In this document: positions 7,731 through 19,700 of the stretch, one piece after another | Numbering within the stretch: the first letter of the stretch is position 1 | Layout: each line of letters begins with the position of its first letter | DNA from: Hyphomicrobiales bacterium | GTDB taxonomy: Bacteria > Pseudomonadota > Alphaproteobacteria > Rhizobiales > Rhizobiaceae | Reading direction: 5' to 3' | DNA: 64,000 nt | Assembly: GCA_900466605.1 (NCBI GenBank) | Contig: UBMU01000024.1 | Span: 1-64,000, forward strand | Made by a program: the position numbers and the translations under genes | The notes under the pieces: generated by a model | The model's database searches: none | Told to the model about the DNA's origin: nothing | The model's input: the letters and a program-made list of their open reading frames with translations, nothing else

Positions 7731-10700
7731 TCAGCCGACGTGCGGCGCAGTCGTCGTGTCGTGCTTGTCGTCGAACAGGATCTTGACCGCTTCCGTGGTG
7801 TTCTGGAGAACCGCCACATCGTGCCAGCCGCCGTTTGCATTGACGCTGACCACGGTGTCCGCACCGCTGACCGTCGTCTTGACGCTGGCGAGCGCTTCCG
7901 CCTCTGTGGCCTGGTGGCCGAGCAGGCTGTCGAGAAGCTTCGACACGTCGAGCGTATCGCCCTCGCTGGCCTTGTAGTCGGTGATGACATCGGCGAGCTT
8001 GACGTCGTTCAGGGCATCGGCGTCGAGGACGAACGTATCGGCCCCTGCCCCGCCGGTCAGCGTGTACATGCCTCCGGCGCCCGACAGGATATCGTCACCG
8101 TCGCTGCCGATCAGCGAGTAGGCATTGCTGCCGCTTTCGCTGCCGCCGAGCGTGGTGTCGAAGGCAACCTCGACGAAGTGGCCGGTCGAGCCGTCCGTCA
8201 GCGTATAGCTTCCGTCGGCAAGGATCGACTGACCATTGATCTCCGAGTTTGAAGCGTTCGCATCAAGCGAGATGCTGCTGATCGAATGATCCGAGAGGCT
8301 CGAGAGTTCGCCGCTGTCGGTGATGCCGTTGTGGTTCAGATCCTGCCAGACGGTGAGCTTCGAGAAGGCCTCGTCGGCCGCATCGATCTTGCCGTCATGG
8401 TTGCTGTCGAGCGTCGAAAGCGCCGCCAGGCCATCAACGTAGCTGCCACCGGCAAAGTGCGGCGAGAAGATCTCGCTGCCATTGTCGATCTTGCCGTTGC
8501 CGTCGACGTCGTAGGCCAGGATGCCATCACTGCCGGCCGTCCAGGCGATCTGATCCTTGTGGCTGTCGGCATTGATGTCGAACTGGACGCCGTGATCGAG
8601 CGTGGTCAGAGCGACGCCATTGTGGTCGAGGTCGAGGATGATCGGGTCGATGGCGGATGAGAGCAGCGTATAGTGGCTTGTCAGCTTCGGAGCGTTGACA
8701 TCCGTCACGCTTGTCAGGCTGTCGAAGACCGCAACCAGCTTCACAGTGTTGGTAGAGCCGCTGTCAGCGTCAGAGCTGTAATACAAGGCGACCTTACCGT
8801 TGGCATCGTATGCCAGCGCGAAGACACCGCCGCTGAAAGTATTGCGCTGGGCCTGCAGCAAGTCCGCAACCTTGGCCTCCGAATTTGCCGAGCTGGCCGC
8901 GATGTTGAAGATGACAAGATCCGCACCTGTGATGCTCTGGTCACCCTGCGAGTTTCCAACAGTGGCAGTCGTGACGGTGACAACGTTCGATATGCCGCCC
9001 ACGGACAACTGATTGACCAGAGAGAAATTGAGGAACTTCAGAGTGTCGCCACTCGTGAAATCCTTGATCGTATCGAAGCCGGTGTCGTTCTTGTCGAATA
9101 CGAACGTATCGTTTCCGTTTCCGCCCGTCAGCGTATCGCTGCCGCTACCGCTGATGATGGTATCGTTGCCGAGGCCGCCCGTGATCGTGTCGATGCCGCT
9201 GTACCCGGTGATAATCAGGTTTTCGCTCTGGCTGGAGAGGTTCAGCACGCCGGACGACGTGAGCGTCACCTTCTCGATGCCCTGCAACTGAGCATCGCTC
9301 GAGTTGGTAAAGCCGCCACCAATCTTCAGCGTATCGGTAGTGCCGCCGCCGAGATCGATCGAGCTGAAACCAGAAAGCGAATTGCTGACCGTCACCGTAT
9401 CGCTGCCGGCGCTACCCGTCAGCTTTTCCACGCTGTTAAGCGTGCCCGCCGTGAAGTCGACGGTTGTCGTATTGGTGAGGACGATCGTGTCGGTGCCATT
9501 ACCGCCGCTGATCGATTCGTTGTTCGCAAAGTCGCCATTGGCGAGATTGAACGTATCGTTGCCCTCGCCACCGCTGAGCGCATCCCTGCCAGCGCCGCCG
9601 GTGATCGTGTCGTTGCCCGAGCCACCCGTGATCGTGTCATTGCCGGAGCTGCCGGTCACGACAAGATTCTCGGACTGATGCGAGAGGTTCAGCGTGCCGG
9701 CATTCACCAGCACGACGTTGTCCACGCCGCCGAGTTCGGTATCGTTCGCGTCGCTGAAGCCTGTGGTCAGTTTCAGCGTATCGTTGCCGCCATCAAGATC
9801 GACCGAGGTAAGCGCGACCATCTGGGCACCGGTCAGCGTCAGCGTGTCGTCGCCTGCCGAACCCGTCAGCTTTAAGGTTTCGACACCGGCAAGAGTCGTG
9901 CTGTTTGTCGAAAGATCGGTCGTTCCGGAAACCTTGACCGTCAGCGTATCGTTGCCGCCCTTGAGATCGATACTGTCAAAGGCCGCATACTGCTGGGCGC
10001 TGATGGTCAGGTTGTCGTCGCCGGTCGAACCGGCGATCTTCAGCGCTTCGACGCCGAGGATAGTCGGTGTGGAGGCAGAGATATCCGCCGCGCCGCTTAC
10101 GCTTATTGTCAGCGAGTCGCCGTTGCCGTTGTTACCTCCAAGATTGATGGTCGAGAAGCCCACGAACTGCTGGGTCGACATCGTAACGTTGTCGTTGCTC
10201 GAGCTGCCGGTCAGCGTTTCGACATTACTGATCGTGCCGGTCGTGAAGTCGACGTTTTGTCCGCCGGTTAGAGTGATCGTGTCGGTACCCGATCCGCCAT
10301 CGATCGATTCACCGGCGACCCAATCGCCACTGGCCAGCTGGAACGTATCGTTGCCCGCGCCGCCAGACAGCGTATCCGCGCCGCCGTTGCCGTCGAGCGT
10401 ATCGTCGCCGTCACCACCAAACAGCCAGTCCGCACCGGAGTTGCCCGTCAGGGTATCGTTTCCGCCGAAGCCATAGATAGCCGTTGGGGTTCCGTCGGAG
10501 GCGGTCAGCGAACTACTACCGGTGTTGTTACCGCTGGTGCCGAGGATGACCTTGACGACGCCATCGGACAGAGCTCCGTCGCTGACAGTCAGCGTGCCGG
10601 TGAGAACACTGGTCTGTGCCGTCGGCGTCAGGGTGTTGTCGCCGACATGGAGCCCCGGATTGCTGCCGAATGCGGTGGCAAACGGCGAAGCAAGCGTGAA

Positions 10701-13700
10701 GCTGGAGCTGTCCGGATCCGCGAGCGTGAACTTGATGCCGCTCTCGGTGACGACGAGGTTCGAGACGACTGGAGCGTCATTTACCGCGCCCACCGTGATC
10801 GAGACCGTGTCGCTGTCGATCTTGGCGCCGCCTGAACCGTTGTGGCCACCGTCGTCGGTGGTCATCGTCAGGGTGTCGGCGCCGTTGTAATTCAGTTCGC
10901 CCTTGTAGGAGACGTTATTATTGGCGAGCGAGGCATTGATCTGGGCAATGGTGCCGCTCAACGTCACGGTATCGCTTCCGCTGCCGCTGATCGACGCGCC
11001 GCCGCCGACCGCGCCGAGCGTCAATGTGCCATGCTGCACCGAGAGCGTCGTCGTGACGATCGAGGAGCCGGCATCGACGTCGGTGATGGACAGGCCGGTG
11101 ATCGACTTGCTGGTATCCTCGGTCGCGGCGACCGTCGCAGCCGGAACGGTGTTGACCGGAGCATCATTGACCGGCGTCACCGTGATCGAAACCGTATCGG
11201 TATCGGTCTTGACGCCGCCAGTGCCCGTGTTTCCACCATCGCTGGTCGTCATCGTCAGCGTGTCGGAACCGCTGTAGTTCAGGTCGCCCTTGTATGAGAC
11301 GTTGTTGCCGGCGAGTGTGGCGTTGATCTGATCAAGCGTGCCGCTGAGCGTTACCGTGCCGGTTCCGCTGCCGCTGACGGAGGCTCCGCCGAGTGCGACA
11401 AGCGTCAGCGTGCCGTGCGCCACCGAGAGCGTCGTCGTCAGCGTCGAGGAGCCGGCATCCACGTCGGAGACGGAAAGCCCGGTGATCGCCGTGCTGGTTT
11501 CCTCCGCCGCCGTGACCGCGGAGCCCGGAACCGTATTGACCGGCGCGTCGTTGACACCCGTCACGTGGACAATCGCCGTCGCGGTGTTGGAGTTAAGGCC
11601 GTCGTTGACGACAACCTGGAAGGTACGGTCAGCGCCGTTCGGGTTTTCCAAGCTGTTCGCAAAGCGGACGGCTTCGATCGCAGCTTCGTAAGCAGCCTTG
11701 GTGGCAGAGCCGGTGAAGGTAACGGTGTTGCCGCTGATGCTGTAGGCGATACCGCCGATCGTGCCGGTGGCGGTAGCCTGGCCGGCGATCGAAAGCACGT
11801 CGCCTGCCTGGCCGTTGGTCAGCTTGACGGTGGCCGAGCTCATGTTGGCATCGGCATCGGCAATCGCGGCGTTGGTAACGACAGCAACAGCCGAACCGCC
11901 TTCGATGAATGTCGGCGTCGTCGTGTATTCGATCTTGACGTTGTCGATGAAGACCTTGTCGCCGTCGTCGATATCGTCATTTGAGTAGAAGCGGATCGTG
12001 GTCGCGGACGAGATGTAGGCCGAAAGATTGACGGTTACAGTCGTGTAGCCTGCGTCATCCTGACCATTACCGCTGACGGTCGCCACCTCCACCCAGTTAC
12101 CGCTGCTGTTCAACACCTGCACATGGATGGCATCGCTGGACTCCATGCTGACCCGCTTATAATCGAAGGTCAGCGTCGCCTGGGTCGCGCCCGTAAGGTC
12201 TACCGTACGCTGGACAAAATCGCCGAAAGTGTCGACCTCTGCATCCGTATCGGTAAGAAGCAAGGCGCCATTGCTCACCCGGACATCGCCGGTCGTAGCA
12301 GCATTGCCTTCGTTTTCGCCGTACTCGATCCAGTCCGTCTTCCAGTTCGCGGTACCGTCGCTGCCGTTATAGGCCTGCTGGTTGAACTGATCGAGGACAT
12401 AGGCGCTGTTCGACAGAGTCAGGACCGGCGCGATATTTTCCTGAACATCCCTTACCGTGACAGCGATCGTCTGGGTATCGACCTTGTCGCCGTCCGTTAC
12501 CTGCACGATGACGTCGTAGACATTGTCGCCGCCCTTATCGAGCGGATGCTCGAAGTCCGGAGCATTCTTGAAAGAAAGCTGGCCGTTAACGATCTGGAAC
12601 AGGCTCGCGTCATCGCCGGAAAGCGAGTAGCTGAGGTTCGCTTGCGAACTATCCACGTCCGTTGCTGTCACAGTCGTGACGGCGCTTGTGTTCTCGTCGA
12701 TCGTAATGGCCGCGGTATCGCCACCGCCGTTGGAGGTAATGACCGGCGCGTCGTTGACCGAGGCCACCGCAATCGTCGCCGTCGCCGGCGTGCTGTCGGC
12801 CAGGCCGTTGTTGTCGACTGCCGCGTAATGGAAGCTTGTCGTGCCGTTGTAGTTCGCGGCCGGTACAAAATAGACCGTCGAGCCGCTTACCGTGTCTCCA
12901 GCATGAAGTTCGGTCGTCAGACCGGCATCGCTGAAGAGCTTGCCGTTCGCCGGCAGATCGCTGATCTGGTAGGATGCGACCGAGCCGTCGATGTCGCCTC
13001 CCGACAGCGCGACCGAGATCGACGACGCATCCTCGTTGCCGCTGCCCGATGCCGCGTTGGTTTCCGGCGCATCATTGGTTCCGCCGATGTTGACCGTCAC
13101 CGTCGTCGCTGTGCCATCCGCCGAGGAGACCGTGAATACCTCCTGATAGGTGTGGCCCGCCTTGAACTCGTCATGCGCGGAATTGGCCGTATAGGTCCAG
13201 TTGCCGTTCGTATCGATCGAGAACTTGCCGTAGCCGCCGGGGTTGGAGACGTCGCTCTGTGCCACGAAGGTGGCCGGGCTGTCCGCGTCGGTGATCGTCA
13301 GCTTACCGGACGTGCTAATCACGGCCGCCGTGTCACCTTCCGTCAGATTGGCAACGACCGGTGTCAGGACCGCCGCGTCGTTGGTGCCGAGGATATCGAC
13401 CGTCACCGTCGTCGTCGTGCCGTCGGCAGACGTCACCGTCACGCTGTCGGTGTAGTGCTGGCCGGCGACGAACTCGTTGTGCGCCGTGTTGGCCACATAG
13501 GTCCAGGCGCCGCCCGCGGTGATCGTGAACTTGCCGTAGCCGTTCGTGCCGGCAACGTCCGTCTGCGCCACGAAGGTCGCAGCACTGTCGACGTCAGTGA
13601 TCGTCAGCTGTCCTGATGTGCTCAGCGGCGCGTCGGCTTCCGTCAGGTTGGCAACGACCGGTGCCAGGACCGCCGCGTCGTTGGTGCCATGGATCACAAC

Positions 13701-16700
13701 GGTAATCGAGGATGGGGTCGCGGTCGTGCCGTCGCTGACCTGGATGTCGTACTTGATCGTAATCGTCTGACCAGCGCCCAGGAAATCGAGGCTCTGTGCG
13801 CCCGGATGGTAGCTCCAGTTGATGAACGATACGCTGCCGTTCGAGATCGGCGACGATCCGAAGGTCAGGGCAGCGGCGTTGGTAAGGGCGGCCGCAAGCT
13901 CCGGCGTCAGTGCACCGCCGGTCCATGTTGCCGTAGCGCCGGTCACGGAGGGCGTTTCGGTATCGCCGACGTCGAAATCGGCAACCATCAGCTGTCCTGA
14001 AACATTGACAGCTTGGGCATGGGCATCGGCCAACTCATTGACGTCGTTCACAGCCGAGATAACGCCAACAAGCGGGATATTGTTATCGCCCGTCACGTGA
14101 ATGGTCAGGGTTGCCGTGGACGTCAGTCCGGACGGATCCTTGACCGCGTAGGTGAAGGTATCGTCGACCTGAGCACCCTTCGGAAGCACCTCGGCTGCGA
14201 GAGCGTTCGCCGTGTATTGGTAGGTGCCGTCAGCTTTGATCACCAGATCACCATACTTGCCATGGCTGACAGTGCCGGCTGCCGTGACGGACGCAGCAAC
14301 GCCATCATTGAAGCCCTTGATGGCGCCGACCGCGAGATGACCCGTATCGCCGGCATCCGGGTCCGTATCGTTGGCAAGCACGCTCTGGCTCGAAACGACG
14401 GTCTTGTTCTCCAGCACCGCGTTTTCGTCGTTGACGCCGACAGGCGCCTCGTTGACGTTGTTGATAACAAGCGTGAAGTTCTTCGACGCATCGACCGGAT
14501 CGCCGACGGCCGGATCGTTCACATTGACCGTGACGTCGTAGGACGACTTCGCCTCGAAGTTCGGCGAGGTGCCCACGTAGTAAAGGGCGCCGTTCTTGAT
14601 CGCGAAGGAGCCCGCATCCGTGCCCGAAAGCGAGTAGCCGTTGCTGCCGAGCGCATCGTCGACGATGCTGAGCGTCGCAACCTTGATACCATCGGGACCG
14701 ACTGCGGTGTTCTCGTTGATCGAGGCGACGACATCCGAGAAGGTCACCGCCGTCGGCGCTTCGTTGACATCGTTGACGTTGAGCGTGAAGTTCGCCGATG
14801 CGTCGATCGAACCACCGACAGTAGAATCGTCGACGTTGACCGTGACGCTGTAGGACGACTTCGCCTCGAAGTTCGGCGACGCGCCGACATAATAGAGGTT
14901 TCCGTCCTTGATCTCGAAGGAGGCCGCGTCGGCGCCCGAAAGCGAATACTTGTTGGTGCCCTGCTCGTCGTCGACAACACCGAGCGTCGCGACCTTGATG
15001 CCGGTTCCGATGACCGTGTTTTCGTCAATGGACGAAATGGCGCCCGTCAGGGTGACCGCCGCCGGCGCGTCGTTGACCGGCGTGACGTTGACGGTGACTG
15101 TTGCCGTCGCGCTGCCGCCGTGGCCGTCGCTGACGGTGTAGGTAAACGTATCCTTGCCGTTGTAGTTGGCGGCAGGGTTGTAGGTGATGACGCCGTTGTT
15201 CAACGCTACCGTACCGCCGTGCGCGGAGGTGCCGCTGACGTTGACGAGGTTCAGCGTGTCGCCGTCGACATCGCTGTCATTCGCCAGGAGGTCGGCAGCC
15301 TTGATCGTCAGCGAGGTGTCCTCGGCGGTCGTGATCGGGCCGCCGCCGGTCGATGCCGTGAAGTTGTCATAAGCGATGCCGTCGTCGTTATCATCAGTAT
15401 AGACGCCGTACCCGCCGAGAGCCGGAATTTCGGAGCTATGGAGCACCACGGGCTGCCCGTTGCCTTGCACCGTGACATTGATGCCGTCGCCATCCACTTC
15501 GACCTTGAAGTGAATCGTGTTGGGACCGAGGTTGGCCTTGTCGACAATGTCGAGGACCGTGACCTGATTGCCATCCACCCGCTCGAGAACGAGATCGCGA
15601 TGGCTGCCTTGGTTGGCGTAGTCGGTGCCGAAATCCTTCCAGTAGACGCGGTAGTAGTGGGTCGAGTCCTGATAGCCAAAGACCACGCCAAGCGCCTGGT
15701 TGGACTTGGGGTTGCCATTGCCGGTGTTCGGATCGCCATCGACCTCGATTGTGTAGTACTTGCTGCCGACCGGCAGGCTGTTTGCCGGTGCGAGCGCGAT
15801 GCCGTTGCCGTCGTTGGAGGACGAGTCGGTCCGCTCGACGAGGCTGCCTCCACTCATCGACCAGCTGGGATTGCCCGAGAGCTTGACGAAGGTCCAGCCG
15901 TCGGTGCCGGAATTGTTGAAGTTGTCGCTGTAGGTGGTTGCAACGCCGCCCAGGGTCGTGTCGTCGACAGCCACTGGGTTGTCGTTGGAGCCCTGGACAG
16001 TAATGGTCGCGCTCGCCGTGTCGCTGCTGCTGCCGTCGGAAACCGTGTAGTTGAACTTGATGGTCGCGGTCTCGTTGACACCCAGCGCCTTGAACGGATC
16101 CTCACCGCTGTCTGACCAGATCTTGACGTCGCCATTCGAGCCGACGGACATGTGGGCGTCGCCGAAGTTCGTGGCGATCTTGTAGACGCCGTTTCCTTCG
16201 CTCGCCACGGAAAGCGTCAGGCCGGTGCCGCTCGCGGTATTGACCGTCACGTTCGAAATGCCGGTAACGCTCAGGCTGGCGCTGTCGACATCCGTGTCGT
16301 TAGCGAGAACGTTACCGACAACGAGCGGGTTCGCCGACGAAGCATGAGAGGAAACGCCGTCTTCGCTTGCCGTGAAGGTGTCGTCGTTGGCGACTGGTGC
16401 ATCGTTCGTTCCGCGCACCGTGATGGTAACGGTTTGGGTGTCGGTCGCGCCGTGGCTATCGGTGACCTGAACCGTGAAGGTTTCAAGCTTATTGTCGCCG
16501 TTCTTCAGAGCCTGGGTTGCCGGCAGGCCGTTGTCGAGCGTGTAGGTCCACTTGCCGGCCTGGTCGACGGAAAGCTTGCCGTAGACACCCTTCACCGAGG
16601 AGCCGTCCTGAGTCTGGCTACCGGACGCGACCACCGACCAGCTGTCGTTGCCGCTGTTGTCGTCGCTGTCGACGTCCGTCTTGGTCAGCGTGCCGCTTTC

Positions 16701-19700
16701 GCTCGCATCGCCATTGGTGCCGGCGCCGGCCTCAATGACCGTTGCGCTCGTCGTGCCGCCCGTAATGACCGGCGCATCGTTCGTGCCGGTAATGGTGATG
16801 ACAACGTTCTGCACATCCCTTTCGCCATGGCTGTCGGTGACCCACACCTGGAAGGTCTCGGTAACAACCTTGCCCGCAGACAGGCCCTGCGTATCCGAGC
16901 GGCTGTTGTCGAGGGTGTAGGTCCACTTGCCGGCCTGGTCTATCGAAAGCGAACCGTACTTGCCGTTGTCTGTGGTCAGCCACGGGTTGCCGACGCCCCA
17001 GGAATCGTTGGTCGCATTGTCGTCGGAGTCGACATCCGACTTCACGAGGGTATCGGAAATCGTCGCAATGCCGTTCGTGCCGACACCCGCCTCGATGGCG
17101 CTGCCAGTTGCATGGGAATCCGCAATGACAGGCGCGTCGTTCGATCCGAGGATATTGACGGTGATCGTCTTGGTGGCGGTCGCACCGTGAGCGTCCGTGA
17201 CCGTCACATCGAATTTCTCACTGGCCGTCGCGTTCAGAGCGAGGCCCTGCGTCGAGGCCAGCGTATTGTCGAGCGTGTAGGTCCATTTGCCATTGGCATC
17301 GACCGATATCGATCCGTAGAGACCCTTGACGGAGCTTCCGTCAACGACCTGGCCAGCGCGAGGCGCGATCGACCAGGAGTCGTTCGAGCTGTTGTCGTCG
17401 AGGTCGGCGTCGGTCTTTGTGAGGGTGCCGCTGGCAGTGCTCTCGCCGCGCGGCAAGCCGAGCCAGTCGTAACCGTGCTCGACGACCCAGTCGCTCGTCG
17501 AGCCGCCGGTAATGACCGGCGCGTCGTTCGTGCCGTTGATGACGATCGTGACGACCTGGCTAACCTTGCCGCCGTCGCCGTCGTTGAGCAGGACGGTGTA
17601 TTTCAGCGTGACGTGATCATTCGCGCCGAGATAGTCGAATGCCTTGTCCGGAGCAGAGAACGTCCACTTGATCTCGCCGGCCGTGCTGCCCGGCGCCTTT
17701 GTCACTGAGTCGATCTTGAAGAACGACATCAGGTTGGAGGGCAGACCGCTCTTCGTGTCGGTAGCGTCAACACCGGTGACAGTGGCCGTGTGGCCGACAT
17801 CGTTGAGGTCGACATCGGTAAATGCGAGGCTACCAGACGCCTTCTGCTCGGAATTCGAGCCCGTGGTGTTGGGCGCCTCGGTCAGCGTTGCACCGGCGTT
17901 CGTCGTTGTGAGCACGGGCGCGTCGTTCGAGCCGATAATCGTTACCGTGACGGTCTGCGTATCGCTCGCGTTGTGGCTGTCGGTCACCTTGACCGTAAAT
18001 GTCTCGGTCCGCGTCTCGCCAAGCGCGAGACCCTGCGTCGCCGCGCTGGAATCGTTCAGCGTGTAGGTCCACTTGCCGGCCTGATCGACCTTGAAGGTGC
18101 CGTAGGCGGTAACAACGCCCGTCTGACCAGATGATGTCTGTCCGTTGCCGGCGACAACCGACCAATTGTCGTTCGAGGGCTTGTCGTCCGAGTCGACGTC
18201 GGTCTTTGCAAGTGTATCGGAAACGGAGTTTACGCCGCGGGCGGTTCCCGTCGCGTCCATGCCCATTTCGATCACAGCGCCCGTCGCATGACTGTCGGCG
18301 ATCACAGGCGCGTCGTTCGTGCCGGTGATCTTGATCTTCAGCGTCTGGGTATCAGTCGCACCCCATTCGTCCTTGATCGTGAAGGAGAATGTCTCATAGC
18401 GCACTTCGCCCGCCGCCAGTGCCTGCACGGACGCTTTCGTGTTGTCTAGCGCGTAGCTGTATGTGCCGGTAGACGCATCCCAGGTGAGCTTGCCATAGTC
18501 GCCGGCAACGCCCGTCGAGCCATTGCTCTTTCCATCGACGCCCGCAACCGTCAGGACCGCACCGTGATCGACGTCCGACGCGCCGTTAAGCAGGTTGCCG
18601 GTCGCGACGGAGCTATCCGCGGTCGAAATCCCCTCCTTGACCGTATTGTACTGGAAGTCGGCGCTCGGCGCGTCGTTGGTTCCCTTGATCTCGATCGTCA
18701 GGGTGGTCGTCGAGATGGCGCCGGACGCGTCCCTTACCGTGTAAGTGAAGGTCTCGTGGGCGGTTTCACCCTGAGCGAGACGATTCGTATTCTTGTCTAA
18801 GTTGTTGAGGATGTAGGTATATGAGCCGTTCCTATTGAGCTCCAGGACGCCGTAGTCGCCGTTCTTGACGAAGACGCCAAAGGCATGGATGTCTGCGTCC
18901 TTGAGGTCCGAGACGACCTTGGTGTCGCCGGCATCACGGTCCGAGTCGTTGCTCAGGACATTGCCTTCAGCCTTCCAGTCGCCCAACGTCCCGACGCCGG
19001 CTTCCCTCACCATGTTGGTGTCTGCGACCGCGACGGGAGTGTCGTTGGTGCCGTCGAGCGTGATCGTCAGCGTCTTGCTGTCGCTGGCGCCAGCACCATC
19101 GGTCACCGTCAGCGTGAAGCTTTCCGTTGCGCCCTTCTTCAGTGCTTCGATGGCGTCATCGTTCGGCACGTAGGAATAGGCGCCCGTCGCGCTGTTGAGG
19201 TAGAGCGTGCCGTAGGTCCCCACCTTTTCGATGTTATAGTCACCGGCAAAAGTTCCCGTGACCACACCGGTACCGCTGATGCCATAGGTGGCGGAATCGC
19301 CGACATCGACGTCGGAGGACTGCAGCTGACCGACCACGGGCGCAAACGCGTCGTCGCCGGCCGTATCCTTGAAGGTCCAGCCGGTAATGGCGGAGAGCTG
19401 CGGCGCGTCGTTGGTGCCGTTGACGGTCACCGTAATCGTCTGCGTCGCGGTGCCGTCAGCGGAGGCCACCGTCAGCGTCTCGTTGAAATGCGCTCCCTGA
19501 CCAAGCGACTGAGCGAGCCCATTGTTGAGCGTATAGTTCCATGCCCCCGTTGCCGGGTTGAAGCTGAAAATGCCGTACTGGCCGGTAAGCGAGGAAGGCG
19601 TCTGGAAATGGTTTTCGCCGTGGTCGATATCCTTGACCGAGAGCAAGCCGTTGGCTTGAAGCTGACCGTCCTCGACAACGGCACCGGCAGCAACGCCCGA

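Noticed and set aside
16390..18330. Regular repeats that could suggest a CRISPR array
   Set aside because: The units are about 365-395 bases, in frame, and code for VCBS domains. There are no short direct repeats with unique spacers.
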